Positions 16,670 to 23,906 of a stretch of 46,426 bases of DNA are shown in pieces (positions within the stretch are counted from its first letter, which is position 1; each line of letters starts with the position of its first letter). Source of the DNA: CAZDBA01 sp964503615 (GTDB lineage: Bacteria > Planctomycetota > Planctomycetia > Pirellulales > Pirellulaceae); NCBI GenBank assembly GCA_964503615.1, contig CAZDBA010000014.1, positions 1-46,426 of the forward strand, read 5' to 3'. The position numbers were made by a program, and so were the translations under genes. The notes beneath the pieces are model-generated. The model searched no databases and had not been told where the DNA came from. It saw only the letters and a list, made by a program, of their open reading frames with translations.

Positions 16670-18292
16670 ATGAACCTTGAACAGAACCATATCGCCTTAA
16701 ATAGACTCGTTGGTCACCTAACGATAGTTCGGCACGTTCGCAAAGGCCTGCTGATTTTGTTACCGGTCCTTACCGTTTTCATGGTAGCTCAAGTTTCAGT
16801 TGCCCAAGAGCCTGCAGCCCAACCTCTTCCCAATATTGTTTTGGTCATGGCTGATGACCTTGGCATCGGCGATGTTTCACCCACAAATCCTGAATGCAAA
16901 ATCAAAACACCTAATTTACAGAAATTGGCTGGGCAAGGGTTGGTATTCATGGACGCGCACACTCCCAGTTCGGTTTGCACTCCGACACGATACGGACTGT
17001 TGACCGGACGGTACAACTGGCGATCAAGGTTGGCCAGAAGCGTTTTAGGTGGCTCTAGCAAACACTTGATTCCAGCCGACCGCCCCACTTTGGGGCACCT
17101 GCTGCATTCGTCCGGTTACCACACGGCAATGATCGGCAAGTGGCACTTGGGTTGGGACTGGGCCAAGGAAGGTGGCAAGATTGATTTTTCCAAACCGGTT
17201 TTAAATGGCCCTGACATAAACGGTTTTGACCAGTATTACGGACACTGTGGTTCATTGGACATGGCACCCTATGTGTGGGTGGATACCGGCAAGCCGACTT
17301 CGATACCCACGCGCGAAGAGGGAGTAAAGCGCAAAGATGATCGCTATGGTTGGTACCGCAAAGGCCCCATTGGCGATGATTTTGAAATCGAGAAAGTCCT
17401 TCCTCACTTGTTCGAAAAGTCGATCGAATACATTGGCCAGAGAACAACGGATGAGAACAAAGCCCAGCCATTCTTTTTATACTTGCCACTGCCCGCACCA
17501 CATACTCCTATCGTGCCCATCCCACCTTTTAAAGATGCGAGTGGTATCAATCCCTACGCCGACTTTGTCGTGCAAGTCGATCATCATATGGGCGAGCTGA
17601 TCGCAAAATTGGAAGCCGCCGGCGTAGCCGACAACACGATCGTAATTTTTACCAGCGACAACGGTTGCTCACCCGAAGCCAACTTCGAACTCCTTGAGGA
17701 GCATGACCACGACCCCAGCGCTGGGTTTCGTGGACACAAAGCCGACATTTTCGAAGGCGGACATCGCGTACCGTTGATCATTCGCTGGCCTGGCAAAATC
17801 GTAGCCGGCAGCAAGACCGATGCGGTTACCTGTCTGACCGATATCTACACCACTTTGGAGTCAATCACCCAACAACCCCGACAGCCAACCGGTGGCGAAG
17901 ATGGGTTTGATTTGTCGCCGCTTTTCCAAGACCCGAACGCCAGCCCAAGAGACTCACTGGTTAGCCACAGTATTGGAGGCTTTTTTGCGATCCGACGTGG
18001 GCCGTGGAAGTTGTGTTTTTGCCGAGGCAGCGGAGGATGGAGCCAGCCTCAGGAAAAAAAAGCGAAAGAGCAAGACCTGCCGACGTTGCAGCTTTTCAAT
18101 CTAGCTGATGATCCTGCGGAAACAACGAACGTTGCCGATCAGCATCCTGAGATTGTCCAGCAGTTGAGTGATCTAATGGACAAGCAAGTAGAGCAAGGCC
18201 GATGCACGCCAGGCCCGCAAGTGCCAAATGATCGCGAAATCGAAACGCGTATTGAAGCCCAGGAAGCCCAAAGAGCAAAACAGAAAAATTAG
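16670..18292 (+). CDS. Secreted sulfatase (arylsulfatase family, formylglycine type)
   Basis: Hydrolyses sulfate esters, probably on sulfated polysaccharides given the many such enzymes in marine planctomycetes. From ATG 16670 the product has a signal-anchor or signal peptide (residues 26-46, ending VSVAQ), then PNIVLVMADDLGIGD with metal-binding aspartates near 62-63. The formylglycine site is CTPTRYGLLTGR with Cys103, the CxPxR consensus. Further metal or sulfate ligands are seen in GKWHLG and FTSDNGCSPE. The GTG at 16607 (20 more residues) is a possible earlier start but lies right after a dispersed repeat and gives a poorer export signal. No sulfatase-maturing enzyme is in the window. The phosphatase gene follows after 29 bases, likely in one operon. 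Substrate unknown. Confidence 0.93.
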   Translation: MNLEQNHIALNRLVGHLTIVRHVRKGLLILLPVLTVFMVAQVSVAQEPAAQPLPNIVLVMADDLGIGDVSPTNPECKIKTPNLQKLAGQGLVFMDAHTPSSVCTPTRYGLLTGRYNWRSRLARSVLGGSSKHLIPADRPTLGHLLHSSGYHTAMIGKWHLGWDWAKEGGKIDFSKPVLNGPDINGFDQYYGHCGSLDMAPYVWVDTGKPTSIPTREEGVKRKDDRYGWYRKGPIGDDFEIEKVLPHLFEKSIEYIGQRTTDENKAQPFFLYLPLPAPHTPIVPIPPFKDASGINPYADFVVQVDHHMGELIAKLEAAGVADNTIVIFTSDNGCSPEANFELLEEHDHDPSAGFRGHKADIFEGGHRVPLIIRWPGKIVAGSKTDAVTCLTDIYTTLESITQQPRQPTGGEDGFDLSPLFQDPNASPRDSLVSHSIGGFFAIRRGPWKLCFCRGSGGWSQPQEKKAKEQDLPTLQLFNLADDPAETTNVADQHPEIVQQLSDLMDKQVEQGRCTPGPQVPNDREIETRIEAQEAQRAKQKN

Positions 18293-18321
18293 CCAATAGT
18301 TTTAAAACTAAGAACAGTTAC

Positions 18322-20673
18322 ATGTCAGTAAAATCTTTAACTCGCCGCCTGCTGCTTCAGATCCTGTCCCGTTCAACGTTGTTCGGACTCTTTGTTGGTT
18401 CCAGCCAAAAAGCGGGAAAGGCCTCGCGCGACGCTGAAACATCCAAAACCGATTCGGAAGTCGAACAGGTCAGCCATTGGCACAAGACACATGATAGAGT
18501 CTGGTTGGGTGAACAGTTCTGGGCCAATCCGATGGAAGACTGGCGCGTCTCCGATGGCACTGCTGAGTGCCTCAATGGCGGCGGCAAACGGAGCATCCAC
18601 TTGCTGACCCATCAGCTGACCAACACGCGTGGTACGTTTGAGATGTTGGTGAAGATTCAGCAAGTTGCGGAGGACGCGAATAAAGCCGGAGCCGGCTTCA
18701 AGATCGGAATCCGAAGCGACCTGAACGAATATCGCAGCAACTGCTTTGCCAAAAGCGGAATCCAAGCGGGCCTGATTGGCAACAAACTTACTCTTGGCAA
18801 ACGAACCTTGGTCCTCGATTCAACACCGAAAGAGTTCGAGCTGAAGCTCAGTGGCAAGCCCGTCGACAACCAATACGAGTTGATCCTTCAAGTGATGGAC
18901 AGCGACAAGCAGGAAATTGGCGCCGTCCGATTGCAGCTAATCTCTGAAAAGATCCTGGGCAACGTTGCCGTGGTCAGCAATTTTGAGAGCCAAAAAGCAA
19001 AGCGAAACATCCCGCAGTACCGGTTCAGCAACTGGCGGGTTGGCGGCAACGCTTTTACGAAAACCGACAGCAACCGTTTTGGTCCAATCCTCTGGTCAAT
19101 GTATACGCTGAGCGATACTCGCACTGACGAAGGTTTCGTCTTAAAGATGAGTGCTCTAACAGGACCACTGGACAACAACGATAACCAGTCAGTCGAATTG
19201 CATGTCGAAAACGAAAAAGAAGGGAACTGGGAATCGCTGGGTACCGCTCAATTGGACACCGATGCGTGGGTGGCAACGTTTCGCATTCCAAACTGGGACG
19301 CAACGATCACAACATCCTACCGACTGACTTACGTTGAAAGGCATCGTGATGGTTCGGAGACTGAAGCGAACTGGACAGGTACGATCCAAGCTAACCCAGT
19401 AGGTCGACCGCTACGTTTCGGAGCACTCACCTGTCAAAACGATTACGGATTCCCCTATGCGCCAGTCGCCGAAAATTTGATCAAGTTGGCACCGGACATG
19501 CTTTATTTTTCTGGCGATCAAATCTACGAAGGGCATGGTGGTTTTGGCATCGTTCGCGAACCGGCTCCGGATGCAATCCTTTCTTACTTACGAAAATACT
19601 ACATGTTCGGTTGGGCGTTTGGGCAGGCGATGAAAGACCGCCCGACGATCGTCTTGCCAGATGATCACGATGTCTTTCAGGGCAACATCTGGGGCGAAGG
19701 CGGCAAGCCTATGACGAAGAAAAAAGGCGGAACATCTTCCAATGGTGGATATCGCGAACCGGCCCGCATGGTCAACGCCGTTCACAAGACTTGCGTTGCT
19801 CATCATCCCGATCCGTACGATCCCAATCCTTCCTTGCAAGACATAAGCGTCTACTTTGGCGATCTAGTTTACGGCGACGTCAGTTTCGCGGTCGTTGCAG
19901 ATCGCCAGTGGAAGAGTGGACCGAAAAATGTGAAAGTTGACGGCCCTCGTGCGGACCACGTTGTCAGTGCAGAATTTGATTCTTCTAAATTGGATGTGCC
20001 GGGCCTGGTTTTGCTTGGACAACGACAAGAAGAATTCTTGAAGGTTTGGGCTGCGGATTGGAAATCGCACTCGATGAAAGTCCTATTGAGCCAAACCGTT
20101 TTTGCAAATATTGCAACCCACCACGGCAAATACGACGGCTATTTGAAAGCAGATTTGGATTCCGGTGGATGGCCACAAACCGCCAGAAACAGAGCAATTG
20201 ATACCGTACGTTCCTCGATGGCTTTGCACATTTGCGGCGATCAACACTTGGCAACACTCAGCCAATACGGGGTCCACCAACAACGCGACAGTAATTGGTG
20301 CTATTGCACGCCCGCGATTTCGGCTGGCTATCCGAGATGGTGGCGACCGGACGAAGTCGACATGGACCACAACAACCGCCCCGAACATGGATTGGACAAT
20401 ACGGGCGAATACATCGACGGATTTGGAAACAAAGTCTACGTCTACGCTGTTGGCAATCCGGAAGTCGGCAAACTAAAGCATCGATACGAGCGAGCCCACC
20501 AAAAGGGCAGTGGTTTTGGCTTGGTCACCATCGACTCGAAAACCAAGACCTACACAATCGATGCCTTTCGATTTTCGGTAGACGCCACCGATGGCAAACT
20601 TGAAAACCAATTCCCCGGCTGGCCAGTGACGATCCACCAAGCCGAGAACCGAGGCGAAAACAGGCTGAATTAA
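18322..20673 (+). CDS. PhoD-like metallophosphatase, exported
   Basis: Alkaline-phosphatase-D-like metallo-phosphoesterase of the envelope. The N-terminus (TRRLLLQILSRSTLFGLF) is a basic-hydrophobic export segment with a twin arginine but not a full Tat consensus. Residues about 50-240 form a beta-rich region that may be a lectin-like (concanavalin fold) domain. The PhoD domain begins near residue 365 (LRFGALTCQND); metal ligands are in YFSGDQIYEG (near 395), LPDDHDVFQGN (near 447) and HICGDQHLA (near 636). The 783-residue length exceeds a plain PhoD. It directly follows the sulfatase, so both may attack sulfated and phosphorylated polymers; that link is inference. A hairpin follows at 20681. 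Confidence 0.85.
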   Translation: MSVKSLTRRLLLQILSRSTLFGLFVGSSQKAGKASRDAETSKTDSEVEQVSHWHKTHDRVWLGEQFWANPMEDWRVSDGTAECLNGGGKRSIHLLTHQLTNTRGTFEMLVKIQQVAEDANKAGAGFKIGIRSDLNEYRSNCFAKSGIQAGLIGNKLTLGKRTLVLDSTPKEFELKLSGKPVDNQYELILQVMDSDKQEIGAVRLQLISEKILGNVAVVSNFESQKAKRNIPQYRFSNWRVGGNAFTKTDSNRFGPILWSMYTLSDTRTDEGFVLKMSALTGPLDNNDNQSVELHVENEKEGNWESLGTAQLDTDAWVATFRIPNWDATITTSYRLTYVERHRDGSETEANWTGTIQANPVGRPLRFGALTCQNDYGFPYAPVAENLIKLAPDMLYFSGDQIYEGHGGFGIVREPAPDAILSYLRKYYMFGWAFGQAMKDRPTIVLPDDHDVFQGNIWGEGGKPMTKKKGGTSSNGGYREPARMVNAVHKTCVAHHPDPYDPNPSLQDISVYFGDLVYGDVSFAVVADRQWKSGPKNVKVDGPRADHVVSAEFDSSKLDVPGLVLLGQRQEEFLKVWAADWKSHSMKVLLSQTVFANIATHHGKYDGYLKADLDSGGWPQTARNRAIDTVRSSMALHICGDQHLATLSQYGVHQQRDSNWCYCTPAISAGYPRWWRPDEVDMDHNNRPEHGLDNTGEYIDGFGNKVYVYAVGNPEVGKLKHRYERAHQKGSGFGLVTIDSKTKTYTIDAFRFSVDATDGKLENQFPGWPVTIHQAENRGENRLN

Positions 20674-20674
20674 A

Positions 20675-20706
20675 CAAAAAAAGCGGCGAGCCAACGGCTG
20701 CCGCTT
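20675..20706 (-). terminator. Rho-independent terminator for the minus-strand PEP-CTERM gene
   Basis: AAGCGGC and GCCGCTT pair, with an inner AGCC/GGCT stem and AAC loop. Read on the minus strand the stem is followed by seven T, the classic intrinsic terminator. It may also stop plus-strand transcripts from the phosphatase gene. Confidence 0.8.
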
Positions 20707-20730
20707 ATTGAATTCTAAATTTGTTCCAAC

Positions 20731-20827
20731 TTACTTTCGACGGCGGCGAACGACCATCGACAAAATTCCGGCTCCCAAAAAACAAGCCGTAGACGGCTCG
20801 GGCACAGAAAGCACATTAAAGGCTCCC
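20731..20827 (-). CDS. C-terminus of a PEP-CTERM protein (gene cut by the assembly gap)
   Basis: The last roughly 32 codons of a minus-strand gene end in the PEP-CTERM sorting signal: VPEPSTA, a hydrophobic stretch (CFLGAGILSMVV), then RRRRK. Such tails direct secreted proteins to exosortase for cell-surface or extracellular processing. The rest of the gene is in or beyond the 100-N gap. On the far side the frame marked by an ATG at 21051 (MPQLDRLVANFLG) reads toward the gap, but has no signal peptide, so it is not clear that it belongs to the same protein. The terminator at 20675-20706 fits the end of this gene. No exosortase gene is in the window. Confidence 0.7.
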
Positions 20828-20927
20828 NNNNNNNNNNNNNNNNNNNNNNNNNNNNNNNNNNNNNNNNNNNNNNNNNNNNNNNNNNNNNNNNNNNNNNNNN
20901 NNNNNNNNNNNNNNNNNNNNNNNNNNN
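20828..20927. other. Assembly gap of 100 N inside the PEP-CTERM gene
   Basis: A placeholder run of exactly 100 N; true length unknown. It removes most of the PEP-CTERM gene upstream of its C-terminal tail. Confidence 0.98.
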
Positions 20928-21190
20928 CATTGTTTTTTAAGGCATTTTTAATCAGTGATACGGGTAAACGGGTTTTTGGCGCAATATTTGGCACGCCAAT
21001 ATCTTTTGAATTGCCTAAAAAATTGGCAACAAGCCGGTCAAGTTGAGGCATTTGCTGCTCTTCCCAAAGAGAACATATTGACGCACTAAGGGGTGATTGC
21101 TTGAGCCGAAGTGATGATACTTTCCACTAACTGATTTTACGAGTTTGAATTTCCATACAAACGATTTCCGTTTTTAGGGAAAAACTTTTT
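20928..21190. other. AT-rich sequence after the gap, no confident gene
   Basis: The bases after the gap are clearly more AT-rich than the flanks. A minus-strand frame from ATG 21051 reads 41 codons into the gap; it may be part of the interrupted gene or of another lost one. No RNA gene or mobile element is recognisable. Confidence 0.4.
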
Positions 21191-21206
21191 GGCACACAAC
21201 CTGCAT
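21191..21206 (+). promoter_or_regulatory. Candidate sigma54 (-24/-12) promoter
   Basis: TGGCACACAACCTGCA matches the sigma54 consensus TGGCAC-N5-TTGCA with one change, and the invariant GG and GC are exactly ten bases apart. Transcription would start near 21217, about 110 bases before the small membrane-protein gene. No enhancer site was identified. Confidence 0.5.
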
Positions 21207-21325
21207 ACTTCTTTGGAACATTGAAAAGTGGAAAAGCTCCACTGATAGAACAAGTTCATTTAAGCGAGCTCTGAACAAGCCGTTTGATTTTGCAGTTGAA
21301 TCACTGCAACAAGGGAGAAAAAGGC

Positions 21326-21868
21326 ATGTCCAAAACGATCATAAAATCGCACGAAGCACGAAGAGCGAAGCTACTGGAATGGCTACCTCTTAGTCCACAA
21401 GCCGTTTTCGCTTATTGCATACTATGCATTTTGTTAGTTTCGATCTACGACAGTTACATGGTCGTCCTTTATCGAAAGTCAATATTATCTATCGAGCGAA
21501 ATCCGATTTGTGAGTTTTTAATTCGACAAGATCCATATAGTTTAACTTGGTTTCTGGTCGGCAAAGTTCTGGGAAACGCAGGCGTAATCGGAACACTTTC
21601 TTTGCTTTTTTGGTGTGGCTATCGACATACAATTTTGATTGCGAAATGCTTGGCTTTTTTCCAAATTTTGCTTTTGGTCTACCTGATGTTTTCAGACCCC
21701 TTGAGTGGCTTTTTGCATTTTGATGGTTTGCATTCAGGAAACGCGACTCATTTTCGGAAAGGAATGAATTCGGCTTTGATTCACCTCGCGATTTTAGGCC
21801 CTGTATTGGCCGCATTTGTGATTATGAAATGGAAGCGACAAGAATCTCGCCAGGCCTCTCTGAGGTAG
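21326..21868 (+). CDS. Small polytopic membrane protein, function unknown
   Basis: I do not recognise the function. From ATG 21326 (GGGAG about nine bases upstream) the product has 180 residues with four likely membrane helices: AVFAYCILCILLVSIYDSYM, the stretch around FLVGKVLGNAGVIGTLSLLF, ILIAKCLAFFQILLLVYLMF, and ALIHLAILGPVLAAFVIM. Between the first two is NPICEFLIRQDPYS, which looks like a conserved feature of planctomycete membrane proteins of this size. Codon use is AT-rich compared with neighbours. An in-frame TTG at 21284 is an unlikely earlier start. It may be driven by the sigma54-like promoter at 21191. Confidence 0.65.
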   Translation: MSKTIIKSHEARRAKLLEWLPLSPQAVFAYCILCILLVSIYDSYMVVLYRKSILSIERNPICEFLIRQDPYSLTWFLVGKVLGNAGVIGTLSLLFWCGYRHTILIAKCLAFFQILLLVYLMFSDPLSGFLHFDGLHSGNATHFRKGMNSALIHLAILGPVLAAFVIMKWKRQESRQASLR

Positions 21869-22163
21869 GGTTTTGCGGGTTACCTAAAGAATATTTTTCT
21901 ATCAATCTATTGAACCGTCGCCACGTGTGGAACCGTTGAATCCATCACTACACAATAGAATGGTTTAAACCTTGCCGTTTGTTACGACTCTTCGGAAAAC
22001 TCTTGTCTGAATCTTCCGGTCGCACCGTTTGGTGTAGTCCAATTTTACGTTCTCTTAATGCGTTACAGGTCCGACGATACTGTCTCTAAGTAAAAGACCA
22101 AATTTTCTGGTTTAGACCGTCAATGACTCGGCGGCATCGTCGCTACGTATTGGGAGTAACATT

Positions 22164-22904
22164 TTGAACAACAAGATTCTAATACCGGGTATCCTGGTTT
22201 GCTTGGGTCTAGCGAACTTGACTTTTGCGCAAGACGCACATTCCAATTATGCTTCACCCGGCTCCGCATACACACCGGTATGCACTGATTGCATTGCTAA
22301 TTCGAATAAAACAGAACGTTCTCCTATCCTTGGTTTTTTGCGCGATAAACAACCCGCGCGTAATACCGAGGGACGTTACAGAAGCTTTTTCGGTGGTTGG
22401 AATCTACTGGAAGATCAGGTCGGTGACGTTTCTCAATCTCGATTTCGGGATGGATTTATTGCTGGTTACGCACGTGGGCGCCATATCAAGAACAACAATC
22501 GTTTGGAGCTAGAAAGCACTTGGCAGAACACCTCGGGAAGCCTTACGCCAGCCGGCTTAGGATTCGACGGTCACTACTCCAGTTTGACGACGATGGTTAA
22601 CCTGCTGCATGATTTTAATCCAAACGGAGCTTTGGGTTTTTACGCCGGTGGCGGAATCGGACTTGCTCGACAAAACGCTGATTTCATTTCGAGTGGAGTC
22701 GAGTTGGAATTGGATGAATATGCTTTCGCCTATCAGGGCATCGCTGGAGTCAATTACCGAGTCACCGATCATGGCTCCGATCTTTATCTTGAATATCGAT
22801 ACTCGGGCAACACTGACACTGATATTGAAGCAGCGGATGTCTTTTTCGACACCTTCGAGTTCTCAGCCCAAAACATCGTGTTCGGGATTCGTATCAAAAG
22901 ATAA
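22164..22904 (+). CDS. Outer-membrane beta-barrel-like protein
   Basis: Probable outer-membrane porin-like or OmpA-type barrel. It starts at TTG 22164, seven bases after a strong GGGAG; no ATG is available upstream in frame. A signal peptide is present (ILIPGILVCLGLANLTFAQ, cleavage near residue 22). The mature part has a short Cys pair (CTDC) and then alternating hydrophobic/polar beta-strands rich in Gly and aromatic residues: FFGGWNLLEDQ, GFIAGYARGRH, ALGFYAGGGIGLA, LYLEYRYSG, ending NIVFGIRIKR. A barrel ending with such a strand is typical. The 246-residue length fits an eight-strand barrel. Specific function unknown. Confidence 0.75.
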   Translation: MNNKILIPGILVCLGLANLTFAQDAHSNYASPGSAYTPVCTDCIANSNKTERSPILGFLRDKQPARNTEGRYRSFFGGWNLLEDQVGDVSQSRFRDGFIAGYARGRHIKNNNRLELESTWQNTSGSLTPAGLGFDGHYSSLTTMVNLLHDFNPNGALGFYAGGGIGLARQNADFISSGVELELDEYAFAYQGIAGVNYRVTDHGSDLYLEYRYSGNTDTDIEAADVFFDTFEFSAQNIVFGIRIKR

Positions 22905-22996
22905 GGCAAGTTGTTGAGACTCACTTAGTCCTAATGATCTTTTGCCCGTATCGCGTAAAATAGGCGCTGGTCAAAATCGCGATTCGGAAGGTTCAT

Positions 22997-23884
22997 GTGA
23001 GCACGCTGAATGAAAAACTAATTGTCGGATGCGGCTATTTAGGGTGCCGGGTCGCCGCGCGTTGGGTTGCAAAAGGGCACACTGTTCATGCGGTAACACG
23101 ATCTCAAGAAACGGCTAAACGATTTCGCGAGTTGGGCCTGACGCCACTAGTCGCCGATGTAACGCGCCCTCCGTCACTGGCCGCACTAAGTGATTTGACC
23201 AATGTTGACACCGTTTTATTCGCGGTCGGTTTTGATCGAAGCGTTGGCATCCCGATCCAAGACGTCTACGTGGCTGGGTTAAGCCATATATTGGATGCGC
23301 TGCATGCAGGTATCCAACGTCTCATATATATCAGCTCGACCGGTGTCTATGGCCAGACCGATGGAAGCTGGGTCGATGAGGACTCGCCCTGCTTACCAAC
23401 GCGTGACGGTGGAAAGGCATGTCTTGCTGCTGAACAACTATTGAGTTCCAGCCCTTTTGCTGATCGCGTGGTCGCCCTGCGATTGGCAGGGATCTACGGC
23501 CCAGAGCGAGTCCCGCGGAAATCAGATTTACTTTCCAACAAGTCGTTCCCGCAAGACGGTCACCTCAATTTAATCCACGTCGACGACGCAGCCTCAACCG
23601 TGTTGGCAGCAGAACAACTCGCAATCTCGCCTTGTACCTATGTCGTCTCCGATGGCAATCCAGTTTTGCGTGCCGACTACTACAAGGAGCTAAAACGGTT
23701 GCTTAACGTCACACCCACTTCAGGAGACCAATCGGCAACCGCTTCCACAGACGGAACAACTCGAAATGAGCGAGCTCGGGCAGACAAAAAAATTCGTGCG
23801 GACAGATACCTTGCAGACCTAAAAGTCGAACTGAAGTACCCCGACTATCGAACCGGCTTGGCCGCAATAGTGAAATCAGAATGA
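22997..23884 (+). CDS. NAD(P)-dependent epimerase/dehydratase-like SDR (YeeZ-like)
   Basis: Extended short-chain dehydrogenase/reductase family member. The Rossmann nucleotide-binding motif GCGYLGCRVA is near residue 11. LIYISSTGVYG near residue 110 supplies the catalytic Ser region. The usual YxxxK is not obvious: the corresponding region reads RDGGKACLAAEQLL, with Lys but no Tyr, so it may be an atypical SDR. The 295 residues fit the YeeZ-like group, whose substrates are uncertain. GTG at 22997 is the start, preceded by GGAAGG. It converges with the deiminase-like gene. Confidence 0.75.
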   Translation: MSTLNEKLIVGCGYLGCRVAARWVAKGHTVHAVTRSQETAKRFRELGLTPLVADVTRPPSLAALSDLTNVDTVLFAVGFDRSVGIPIQDVYVAGLSHILDALHAGIQRLIYISSTGVYGQTDGSWVDEDSPCLPTRDGGKACLAAEQLLSSSPFADRVVALRLAGIYGPERVPRKSDLLSNKSFPQDGHLNLIHVDDAASTVLAAEQLAISPCTYVVSDGNPVLRADYYKELKRLLNVTPTSGDQSATASTDGTTRNERARADKKIRADRYLADLKVELKYPDYRTGLAAIVKSE

Positions 23885-23906
23885 GCGTTCTTACCACTCA
23901 GCTGCG

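Noticed and set aside
21249..21258. GAACAAGTTC as a second SOS box
   Set aside because: The spacer has two bases instead of four and the site is not a perfect palindrome, so it does not match the LexA core.
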